Shown piece by piece: positions 1 through 7,066 of a stretch of DNA of 64,000 nucleotides. Source of the DNA: an uncultured bacterium. Lineage in GTDB: Bacteria > Bacillota > Clostridia > Oscillospirales > Oscillospiraceae. The notes below the pieces were generated by a model. The model was not told where the DNA came from and searched no databases. It saw nothing but the letters and a program-made list of their open reading frames with translations. Numbering within the stretch: the stretch's first letter is position 1; every line of letters starts with the position of its first letter. Both the position numbers and the translations under genes were made by a program. Location of the stretch: contig CASFCS010000003.1 of NCBI GenBank assembly GCA_949293245.1, positions 21,890 to 85,889 of the forward strand. The letters are read 5' to 3'.

Positions 1-1254
1 AACTGGCAGTACAACGCCGACTCCGCCTTCGGCACTTCTCCCAGCGACATGCAGCAGTGGGCCCTGGCCTACTTCGACGAGACGGTGGAGAATCACTACC
101 GGGGGGACGGCCAGCTCTATGTGACAGGCCACTCCCAGGGGGGCAACAACGCCGTGTACGTCACCCTGAACTCGGAGCACGGCGCCCTCATCACCAGCTG
201 TGTGTCCGTGGACGGGCCGGGCTTCTCCCAGACCATTCTGGATCAGATCCGGGAGCGGTGGGGGGACGAGCACTACGAGAACCAGCGGATGAAGTGCTAC
301 GGGGTGTACGGCGAAAACGACTACGTCCACGGCCTGGGGGAGACCCAGGTGGTGCCGGGGGACCACGTGGTCTTCGTGGCCACCCCCGACGCCAACAGCG
401 TTGAGGGCTATCACGACATCTACACCCACTTCTCCCCCGACGGCCTGAATCCCCAGGCCCCGGAGGGGCCGGTGAGCCAGCTGGTCACCGTGCTGGTGGA
501 CCGGATGATGGCCGACATGTCCCCCGAGGACCGGTACTACTGCGCTCAGATCATCATGGATCTGGTGGAGGGTACCATCGGCATCGGGGAGGACTACCAG
601 GGCAGGCCCTCCACCCAGGAGATCCTTTCCCTGCTGGCAAAGGTGGGCCCCACCGTCATCGAGACTGCCCTCCACAACCCCGGGGACGTGGCGGCTGTGC
701 TGTGGGAGATGGGCCTGGGGGACTGGGTGCAGGAGCACCCCCTGGAGCTCATGGGCCTTACGGCGGCGGCGCTGTACCTGTGCCCCTGGCTCCCCGCGGT
801 AATCGGGAGCACGGTGGCCCTGGTGTACATCATCGACGGGGTCATCCACCTGGCCCAGGGGGCCCTGGAGCTGCTGGGCCACGTAAAGGACTTCGTGGTG
901 GACTGCCTGGAGGCCCTGCGGGACACGGTGTCCGCCATCGGCCAGTGGCTCAACGACACCTTCAACCCCGGCCGGCGGTACAGCAACGCCAACCCCAGCC
1001 TCCAGGCGGACACCGCCAGGCTCCGGTCCTACGCCCAGCGGGTGGCGGCGGTGAACCGGCGGCTCAGGCAGCTGGACCGTGATATGAACGACCTCTACTG
1101 GCAGGTGGGCTTCCTGGACCTGTGGGACATCCTCATGGCCAACCTGATCACCGGGGGGAGCCCCAATCTGAAGCTGGTGGAGTCCTATCTGAACTACGCC
1201 GCCGACCGCCTGGAGCAGGCGGAGCGGAAGGTCAGCCAGAATCTGGGAGGGTAA
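1..1254 (+). CDS. Lipase-fold hydrolase, DUF2974 (Mbeg1-like), 5' end missing
   Basis: The frame is open from base 1, so the true start lies upstream of the window. The visible protein has the alpha/beta-hydrolase nucleophile elbow GHSQGGN near base 130, as in the DUF2974/Mbeg1-like group related to lipases. A hydrophobic stretch follows at about bases 755-880 and a helical C-terminus ends at base 1254. Three small helical proteins follow within 5-13 bases of one another, two of them WXG100 proteins. That layout is typical of type VII secretion substrates and partners. The inference is a secreted or surface esterase/lipase-like effector; the substrate is unknown. The hydrolase fold is fairly secure and the secretion role is inferred from neighbours. 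Confidence 0.75.
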   Translation, partial: NWQYNADSAFGTSPSDMQQWALAYFDETVENHYRGDGQLYVTGHSQGGNNAVYVTLNSEHGALITSCVSVDGPGFSQTILDQIRERWGDEHYENQRMKCYGVYGENDYVHGLGETQVVPGDHVVFVATPDANSVEGYHDIYTHFSPDGLNPQAPEGPVSQLVTVLVDRMMADMSPEDRYYCAQIIMDLVEGTIGIGEDYQGRPSTQEILSLLAKVGPTVIETALHNPGDVAAVLWEMGLGDWVQEHPLELMGLTAAALYLCPWLPAVIGSTVALVYIIDGVIHLAQGALELLGHVKDFVVDCLEALRDTVSAIGQWLNDTFNPGRRYSNANPSLQADTARLRSYAQRVAAVNRRLRQLDRDMNDLYWQVGFLDLWDILMANLITGGSPNLKLVESYLNYAADRLEQAERKVSQNLGG

Positions 1255-1258
1255 GCCT

Positions 1259-1471
1259 ATGGCCACATTGAGCAGCTGCAGAAGCGAACTGCGCTCCATC
1301 ATTTTGGAGCTGCGGGATATCGAGAGCGACATCCGCCGGGACTTCTCCGGCATCGGGGAGGACCTGTGCGCCAACTGCGTGGGCAAGATTGCCGACAAGT
1401 ACGAGGGGGTCCTCACCCGTCTGAACCGGGTGGACACCAACCGCCTGGCGGAGTGGATCCTGGGTGAGTAA
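1259..1471 (+). CDS. Small helical protein of WXG100 cluster (hypothetical)
   Basis: This is a 70-residue protein whose ATG lies 4 bases after the hydrolase stop, with GGAGGG of the upstream gene end serving as ribosome binding site. It is predicted to be mostly helical, with the pair ANCVGK in its centre and no signal peptide. I do not recognise the family. Its position between the hydrolase and two WXG100 genes suggests a chaperone or accessory of the secretion substrate. An immunity role is possible but less likely for a soluble 70-residue protein. Confidence 0.6.
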   Translation: MATLSSCRSELRSIILELRDIESDIRRDFSGIGEDLCANCVGKIADKYEGVLTRLNRVDTNRLAEWILGE

Positions 1472-1483
1472 GGAGGGGGACCC

Positions 1484-1783
1484 ATGGCAAGACAGACCGT
1501 GGACACCGGCCAGATCGAGGCCGTGGTCCAGAAGCTCACCCGGGCGGACGCCGCCATGGACAGCGCCCTGGACACCCTGAAGGGCAAGGTCCGGCAGGTG
1601 GAAAACACCTGGGGCGGCCAGGCGGGGGAGCAGGCCATGACCGAGCTCTACCGCATTCTCCAGTACGGCGAGGCCCGGTCAACGGTGCTGCAAAACTATA
1701 TCAACCTGCTCCGGCAGCAGGTGAACCCCAGCTATGAGGGCGCCGAGGAGATCAACCGCTCCCTGGCGGACCGGTTCAAGTGA
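1484..1783 (+). CDS. WXG100 family protein (ESAT-6-like)
   Basis: This 99-residue protein is preceded by AAGGAGGGGG. Two predicted helices flank a central WGG turn (NTWGGQAG) near residue 44, the hallmark of WXG100 proteins secreted as helical hairpin dimers by type VII systems. It lies 12 bases after the 70-residue protein and 12 bases before the next WXG100 gene, so the four genes form one operon. It probably dimerises with its neighbour or with the helical end of the hydrolase. The secretion ATPase is not in the window. Confidence 0.85.
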   Translation: MARQTVDTGQIEAVVQKLTRADAAMDSALDTLKGKVRQVENTWGGQAGEQAMTELYRILQYGEARSTVLQNYINLLRQQVNPSYEGAEEINRSLADRFK

Positions 1784-1795
1784 GGAGGGAGAGAC

Positions 1796-2119
1796 ATGGC
1801 CCAGATCAAGGTGAATCACCAGCGCCTGCGGGAGCTGGCCGGCGCCATCGACACCTACTGTTCCACCCAGAACAGCCAGATGCGCACGGCGGACCAGGCG
1901 GTGGGCGGCCTGCTCTCCCAGCACTGGGTGGGGCTGGACGCCCAGGCCTTCAGCGAGCAGTGGCAGAAGGTGGACCAGAGCGGCTCCACGGCGGTGGTGT
2001 TCCGGGACTCCCTGAAAAACTTCGGCGAGGCCTTGCGCGCCAGCGCCGACGAGTACCAGAACGCCCAGACCGACGTGTACAACCGGGCAAACTTCCTGCC
2101 CAAATATATCGTGTGGTGA
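1796..2119 (+). CDS. WXG100 family protein (ESAT-6-like)
   Basis: This 107-residue protein starts with ATG after a GAGGAGGGAGAG ribosome binding site. It is predicted to be two helices around the turn HWVG, the W-x-G motif, near residue 48. It is the last gene of the operon and is followed by a strong hairpin terminator. Length and motif agree with ESAT-6/CFP-10-like partners. Which of the four operon products are exported together cannot be read from the sequence. Confidence 0.85.
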   Translation: MAQIKVNHQRLRELAGAIDTYCSTQNSQMRTADQAVGGLLSQHWVGLDAQAFSEQWQKVDQSGSTAVVFRDSLKNFGEALRASADEYQNAQTDVYNRANFLPKYIVW

Positions 2120-2157
2120 GAGACCCGGCCCCTGCCATACAGGCCACCGGGAGACAG

Positions 2158-2194
2158 ATGGAGCCGCTCTTTCCTCTGGAAAGAGCGGCTCCAT
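2158..2194 (+). terminator. Hairpin terminator of WXG100 operon
   Basis: A perfect 17-bp stem (arms 2158-2174 and 2178-2194) with a 3-base loop lies 38 bases after the last WXG100 stop. There is no long T run, so it may end transcription weakly, or also serve the convergent kinase gene. Confidence 0.7.
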
Positions 2195-2199
2195 TGTCG

Positions 2200-2609
2200 C
2201 TTCGGGCAGGGAAGGGGGAATGGACACCAGCAGGGCGGCCAGCAGCAGGTACAGTTTTTGTTTCCGTTCCGCCGGCTTTGCCGGCCTGTTTGCCGCTTTG
2301 CGTGGTTGGCTGTGCGCCTGCTCCCGGCCTCAGCGCTCCTGGTCACGCTTCGCCTGTTCGCAACGCCCGGCGTCCCTCCGGCTCCGGGCAGACCCGGGCC
2401 GGTCCATGCCCGCCCCTGGGCTCTGCCCATCCGCTCCGGTCCATCCAGGCTGCTCACGACGGCTCAGCGCTCCTGGTCACGCTTCGCACCCTCCGCGACG
2501 GTGCCTAAGCCCTGCGACTGCACAGAAAGCCCATTCGGCACCCTTGCCCCGCCTGGGCTTTCTGTTCCGCTCCGGTCTTAGTCACCTGCTCCCGGGCGCT
2601 CAGCGCTCC
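2200..2609 (-). repeat. Three tandem gene-end repeat units (about 135 bp each)
   Basis: Read on the minus strand, units start near 2609, 2473 and 2339, with periods of 136 and 134 bases. The first unit contains the last two codons and the stop of the hybrid kinase gene. Each unit has conserved flanks (GACCGGAGCGGA on one side, GGGTGCGAAGCGTGACC or similar on the other) around a hairpin whose arms differ: AGAAAGCCCA with TGGGCTTTCT in the first, GGGCAGA with TCTGCCC in the second. The third is degraded. No gene was found in this stretch. Confidence 0.8.
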
Positions 2610-5122
2610 TCTTTCAACAGCGTTCGCAGGGTGCGGCTGAGGATCTGGAAGTCAATGGGCTTGGAGATGTGGGCGTTCATCCCCGCGGCGGTGGTGGCGG
2701 CGATGTCCTCGGCAAAGGCGTTGGCGGTGACGGCGATGATGGGCACCGTGGCCCCGTCGGGCCGGGGCAGGTCCCGGATGGCCCGGGCGGCCTCGCACCC
2801 GTTCATCTCCGGCATCTGCATATCCATGAGAATGCCGTCGAAGGTGCCCACCGGGGACGCCCGGAACTTCTCCAGGGCCTCCCGGCCGTTCCAGGCCTGG
2901 GTGACCTGCACCCCCTCCATCTCCAGCAGCTCCGTGGCGATCTCCATATTCAGCTCGTTGTCCTCCGCCAGCAGGATGTGCTTGCCCTGGATGCCCGGGT
3001 CGGGCTCCTCCTGCCGCTGGGGCAGCACCGGGTGGGGCACCTCCCCCTCCTGCACCTCCAGGGGCAGGGTGACGGTGAAGGTGCTCCCCTCCCCCAGCTT
3101 GCTGTCCACGTCGATCTGGCCGTTCATCTGAAGCACCAGGCTGTGGACGATGGACATGCCCAGGCCGGTGCCCTGGACATTCCTGGCGCCGAAGCGCACC
3201 TCCCGCTCGAAGGGGACGAACACCCGCTGCAAAAACTCCTCCGTCATGCCCATGCCGTTGTCCTTCACCACAACCTGGTAGTTGGGGGTGTTCTGGCTGG
3301 GGAGCTGCCTGACGGACAGGGAGATCTCTCCCCCCACGTCGGTAAATTTAAAGGCGTTGGAGAGGAGATTGTTCAAAATCTGCTGGATGCGTACCAGGTC
3401 CCCCACCACCGCGTTGTCCTTCAGGTCAAAGGAGGTGGTGAAGGTCTTGTCCTCCCGCTGGGCCTGGAGGTGGAAGGCGTCCAGGCTCTCCTCAATGCTC
3501 TCTTTGAGCAGGAAGGGCCGGGACTCCAGGCGCACCTTCCCCTGCTCCAGCTTGGACATCTCCAGCACGTCGTTGATGAGGCCCAAAAGCTGCTTGCTGG
3601 ACAGATTGATCTTGCGCAGGTAGCCCTCAATGGTCCCGGGCTCTTCCAGGTGGTTCTCCGCCAGCTCCGACAGGCCGATGATGGCGTTGAGGGGGGTGCG
3701 CATGTCGTGGGACATATTGGAGAAAAAGAGGTTCTTGGCCTCGGCGCTCTTTTTCATGTTCTCCAGGGACTCCCGCAGCAGCTGGGTCTGCCGGAGCTGG
3801 CGCTGCTTCTCCTCGTCCACCTGGCGGAAACACAAAATGGCCTCGTCCAGATCCAGGGACTCGTCAAACAGCAGCCGCACATTCACCCAGCGGTACTCGT
3901 CGTTAAACAGCCGCTGGAAGTCCCCGCCGTAGTCCCGCACCTTCCGCTTCACCAGGCGCTTGATGCTGTCCACGGAAAAGCTGTTGACAAAGTCCTGGTA
4001 GGCCCCGGGCTCAATGACCTCTTTCAGCACATCCAAAAACCGGAGGTAGTCCCCCTGGGGAGGCAGCTTGCCCCGGATGTAGTCCGAGCCCTTGAGCATG
4101 GTGTAGGTCTGGGCCTCGAAGTTGATGCGGTAGATGGCGTAGTAGGAGTTGCCCAGCACCCGCACCGTCTCGTTGGTGAGCTCCACCGTGCGGTTGAGCT
4201 TCCTGTCCCGCAGGGCCATCAGAATGGTGAGGGCCAGAAACACCCCGAACACCAGAATATACCACGTCACCACCTGGCCCATGCCGCTCAGGAGGTAGGA
4301 GTAGGGCAGGGTGATGATGGAGATCCATCCGTTGTCCCCCACCTTATAGTATACGCCCCGGCGCTGGCCCTCCTGGTCGATGATGTAGGAGTCCGCCTTG
4401 TCGTGAATGCCCTGGGCGATCTCCTGGTTGAGGCCGTCCACATAGGTCTGGACCTCCTCCACCGTGCCCTCCCGGTCGGTGGAGTAGTAGAGCAGCTGGC
4501 CCGAGGAGTCGCACAGGAAATAGGAGCTGCCCGCCGGCAGATCCTCCAGATTGGCCCAGTTGCGAAAATACCGGGGGAACACGTCGATGGCCAATACATT
4601 GTCGCTGCTGCCCACCCGCTGGGCGATGGTGACCACCAGGTCCCCCGTGACCACGTCGGTATAGGCGTCGGTGTAGATGATCTCCCCATCGGCGGCCATG
4701 GCCTCCCGGTACCAGACGGTGGCGGTGGGGTCAAAGGTGTCGTTCTCCTCCCAGTAGTTGGCCGCCACCACCCGTCCGTCAATGGAGCCGTACATGTCCA
4801 GCCCCGCCGCCCCCATGGTCTCGGTGACATAGCTCAGGTACTCCCCCATCCATTCGGCCAACTCCTGGGGGCTCTTGCCCTCCTCCACATAGCTGTCCAG
4901 CCAGTGGCTGGCGCTGTCCAGCAGCTGCTCGTAGGTGCGCATATTGGCGCTCTCTCCGGTGGAAAAGCTCCTGGCCACCTGCTCGCCCATGGTCTGGGCG
5001 TTGCGCAGGGCGATGCGCTGCATGACCAGCACCGACACCACGGACAATATTAAAAACACTCCCACCACCACGGCGGTAAATCTCAGGCGCTGCTGGCGGC
5101 TGCGGCGGATTCTCTCATTCAT
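2600..5122 (-). CDS. Hybrid sensor histidine kinase with extracellular sensor and receiver
   Basis: This is an 840-residue protein counted from the ATG at 5122, which has AAAGGAG 10 bases upstream; an in-frame ATG at 5239 lacks such a site. The order is: transmembrane helix (about 14-34), extracellular dCache-like sensor, second helix (about 281-303), PAS-like region, HisKA with phospho-acceptor H472 in SNMSHDMRTPLN, HATPase with DNGMG and GTGLGMS boxes, then a receiver domain with phospho-acceptor D767 in LMDMQMPEMNG. It senses an unknown external ligand and relays phosphate internally. No output regulator is adjacent. Its last two codons and stop lie inside a repeat unit. Confidence 0.9.
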   Translation of the reverse strand: MNERIRRSRQQRLRFTAVVVGVFLILSVVSVLVMQRIALRNAQTMGEQVARSFSTGESANMRTYEQLLDSASHWLDSYVEEGKSPQELAEWMGEYLSYVTETMGAAGLDMYGSIDGRVVAANYWEENDTFDPTATVWYREAMAADGEIIYTDAYTDVVTGDLVVTIAQRVGSSDNVLAIDVFPRYFRNWANLEDLPAGSSYFLCDSSGQLLYYSTDREGTVEEVQTYVDGLNQEIAQGIHDKADSYIIDQEGQRRGVYYKVGDNGWISIITLPYSYLLSGMGQVVTWYILVFGVFLALTILMALRDRKLNRTVELTNETVRVLGNSYYAIYRINFEAQTYTMLKGSDYIRGKLPPQGDYLRFLDVLKEVIEPGAYQDFVNSFSVDSIKRLVKRKVRDYGGDFQRLFNDEYRWVNVRLLFDESLDLDEAILCFRQVDEEKQRQLRQTQLLRESLENMKKSAEAKNLFFSNMSHDMRTPLNAIIGLSELAENHLEEPGTIEGYLRKINLSSKQLLGLINDVLEMSKLEQGKVRLESRPFLLKESIEESLDAFHLQAQREDKTFTTSFDLKDNAVVGDLVRIQQILNNLLSNAFKFTDVGGEISLSVRQLPSQNTPNYQVVVKDNGMGMTEEFLQRVFVPFEREVRFGARNVQGTGLGMSIVHSLVLQMNGQIDVDSKLGEGSTFTVTLPLEVQEGEVPHPVLPQRQEEPDPGIQGKHILLAEDNELNMEIATELLEMEGVQVTQAWNGREALEKFRASPVGTFDGILMDMQMPEMNGCEAARAIRDLPRPDGATVPIIAVTANAFAEDIAATTAAGMNAHISKPIDFQILSRTLRTLLKEER

Positions 5123-5232
5123 TGCGGCCTCGCTCCTTTGGCGGGGGCTTCCCCGCTTCCACTGCTGTCCAACCCAGTGTATCACACTTTTTTTCGTTTT
5201 TGAAGGGAAAAACTTTATCAATTTCCCCCGCC

Positions 5233-5262
5233 TTGACAAGCTCGCCGGGAAGGGGATATCAT
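5233..5262 (+). promoter_or_regulatory. Sigma-A-type promoter for LUD gene
   Basis: TTGACA at 5233-5238 and TATCAT at 5257-5262 are separated by 18 bases, 55 bases upstream of the LUD-domain start. Confidence 0.6.
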
Positions 5263-5316
5263 GTTGCCATGGTACATGGGCCGGGGATCTCCCCGGATCA
5301 AAAGGAGGTTTTTGAT

Positions 5317-5958
5317 ATGGATGAAGTGAAACAGGCCGCCTGGAGCGCCGCCGCCCGCACCCTGCTGCCCCGGCTGGAACGCCGTGGGATGGAGGGGTAC
5401 TACTGCGCCACCCGGCAGGAGGCCGTGGAGAAGGTGCTGGAGCTGGTGGAGCCCGGGGCCAGCGTCACCTGGGGGGGCTCGGTCACCTTTGCCCAGAGCG
5501 GCGTGAAGGACGCCCTGGTGGGCGCCGGGAAGTATGAGATCATCGACCGGGCCGCCGCCTCCACGCCGGAGGAGCAGCGGGCCATGTACGGCCGGATGGC
5601 CATGGCGGACTATTTCTTTATGAGCACCAACGCCATCACCGCCGACGGGGAGCTGGTGAACATCGACGGCAACGGCAACCGCCTGGCCTGTCTCATCCAC
5701 GGGCCCCGGCATGTAATCGTGCTGGCGGGGATGAACAAGCTCACCGCCGACGTGGACTCCGCCCTCAAGCGCATCCGCACCGTGTCCTGCCCCATGAACG
5801 CCGCCCGGCTCCACCCCAACACCCCCTGCGAGGCCACGGGGATGTGCGGGGACTGCCACGGCCCCGGGTGCATGTGCTGCCAGGAGGTGGTAACCCGCCA
5901 CTCCCGCCACCCTGGGCGCATCAAGGTCATCCTCATCGGGGAGGAATTGGGGTTTTAA
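5317..5958 (+). CDS. LUD domain protein (lactate-utilisation LutC/YkgG-like)
   Basis: This 213-residue protein starts at ATG 5317, with AAAGGAGG 8 bases upstream. It has the LUD-fold signatures VTWGGSVTFAQSG near residue 50 and NAITADGELVNIDGNGNR near residue 110. In related LutC proteins these belong to an NAD-linked lactate-oxidising complex. The C-terminal third carries a cysteine cluster (CGDC, then GPGCMCCQ) that could bind metal or an iron-sulfur cluster. The gene stands alone without LutA or LutB, so lactate use is not established. A repeat unit begins 3 bases after its stop. Confidence 0.8.
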   Translation: MDEVKQAAWSAAARTLLPRLERRGMEGYYCATRQEAVEKVLELVEPGASVTWGGSVTFAQSGVKDALVGAGKYEIIDRAAASTPEEQRAMYGRMAMADYFFMSTNAITADGELVNIDGNGNRLACLIHGPRHVIVLAGMNKLTADVDSALKRIRTVSCPMNAARLHPNTPCEATGMCGDCHGPGCMCCQEVVTRHSRHPGRIKVILIGEELGF

Positions 5959-5961
5959 CGG

Positions 5962-6232
5962 GAAGCGCTGAGGCGTTATGGGCAGGCGAATAAGACCGGA
6001 GCGGATGGGAAAAGGCGAAGCGGGCAAGGCCCGGTTTGTCTTTTCCCGGAGTCGCAGGGCTTATTTGCCGTCGCCCATAGCCGAAGCGTGACAGGGAAGC
6101 GCCCGAGCCGTCGTGAGCAGCCCGGATGGACCGGAGCGGATGGACAGAGCCCAGGGGCGGGTCCTGCCCGGCCCGGGTCTGCCCGAAGTCGGAGGGAAGC
6201 CGGGCGTCGCGAACAGGCGAGGCGTGATCGGG
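5962..6232 (+). repeat. Two tandem gene-end repeat units
   Basis: Units start at 5962 and 6096, both with GGAAGCGC, a spacing of 134 bases. A further GGAAGCGC at 6233 starts the next module. The first unit starts 3 bases after the LUD stop. Its hairpin arms are GGGAAAAG and CTTTTCCC with an inner GGGC-AAG-GCCC. The second unit has CAGAGCCC and GGGTCTG at the equivalent place. No coding frame resembles a real gene. Confidence 0.8.
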
Positions 6233-7010
6233 AAGCGCTGTTTCGTTGCCTTCCCTGGGGACGAGAGAGCGCTGGTACTTTTCTTGCTCCCACAAGAAAA
6301 GTACCCAAAAGAATGGGCATAAGGGGGCGTTCCCCCTTATGTATCCCCCCGGTCCCGCTGAAATGCGTTCTTCTCTTGACCGGCGCGCCGAAACTTTGTC
6401 GTGTCTGCGCGTTGTACGACCGGCCTTCCGCGGCCTGACTTGGCACTTGAAATACTCCGGGTGTTCTTGCATGGGCGCCTGGTCTGGTGATGCTTGGTGG
6501 CCTGGTACTACGGGGCGGTGAGGACACCGCCCCCTACGACCGGGGACGAAGCCCGGCGTGGTTCCAGCTTCCCTGGCAAATTCCGTTCGCCTGAAAAGCG
6601 GGCGGCTAATAGCCGCCCCTACGGACGGAGGGGGAGCCAATACGGTTCAGGGGGCCTTGTCCCATTGGGCAGCTTGGTGAGCGGGCGGGTTTGGAACCCG
6701 CCCCTACGAACCGGAACGAAGCCCGGCACGGTTCAACAGACCTGTACAAATCCGCCGCCCCTGCGGCGTGGCGGGAATTGCCTGCACAAATTGGGACGCA
6801 CACGGTTTCTCCCCTGTGCGTAGGGGCGGCTATCAGCCGTCCGCCGTCCGGCATGACCGGGACCGCCTGCACAAATTGGGACCCATCCAGCCCCATCCCT
6901 GCGTAGGGGCGGGTCCGTGACCCGCCCGCGGCAATCCGCGTCCCCCGTCGCCCCGCCCGCAGTCCGGAGGCACCCGGGGTTCGTGGAACCCTGCTGGCTC
7001 CCCCTCTCCA
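6233..7010 (+). repeat. Composite repeat mosaic 1
   Basis: The modules in order are: a piece around 6233-6350 with the arms GGTACTTTTCTTG and CAAGAAAAGTACC; a piece around 6388-6459 starting CCGAAACTTTGTCGTG; a short piece near 6460-6505 with GGGCGCCTGG; then a chain of short palindromes next to GTAGGGG or CCCCTAC (near 6508, 6599, 6678, 6819 and 6902), two of them preceded by CCTGCACAAATTGGGAC. The same order occurs at three other places in the window. No gene was recognised in it. Confidence 0.75.
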
Positions 7011-7012
7011 TA

Positions 7013-7045
7013 AAAAAATGGCCGCCTCAGGCGGCCATTTTTTTA
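7013..7045. terminator. Bidirectional rho-independent terminator
   Basis: A stem of ATGGCCGCC and GGCGGCCAT with A and T tracts on both sides lies 22 bases beyond the stop of the minus-strand lipoprotein gene. It would work in both directions, insulating that gene from the repeat mosaic. Confidence 0.9.
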
Positions 7046-7066
7046 TGGGATTTGGTCTTATTTCCC

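Noticed and set aside
2669..5053. Long open frames antisense to real genes (also at 8.7-10.6, 20.4-22.2, 22.4-24.7 and 33.9-37.9 kb)
   Set aside because: They lie opposite clear family members, have strange His/Val/Gly/Leu-rich composition and no ribosome binding sites. They result from high GC at third codon positions.
5976..6823. Many open frames within the repeat mosaics (also near 14.2, 20.2, 39.1 and 43.0 kb)
   Set aside because: The same sequences occur in several reading frames and on both strands at other copies, so they are not conserved as protein.
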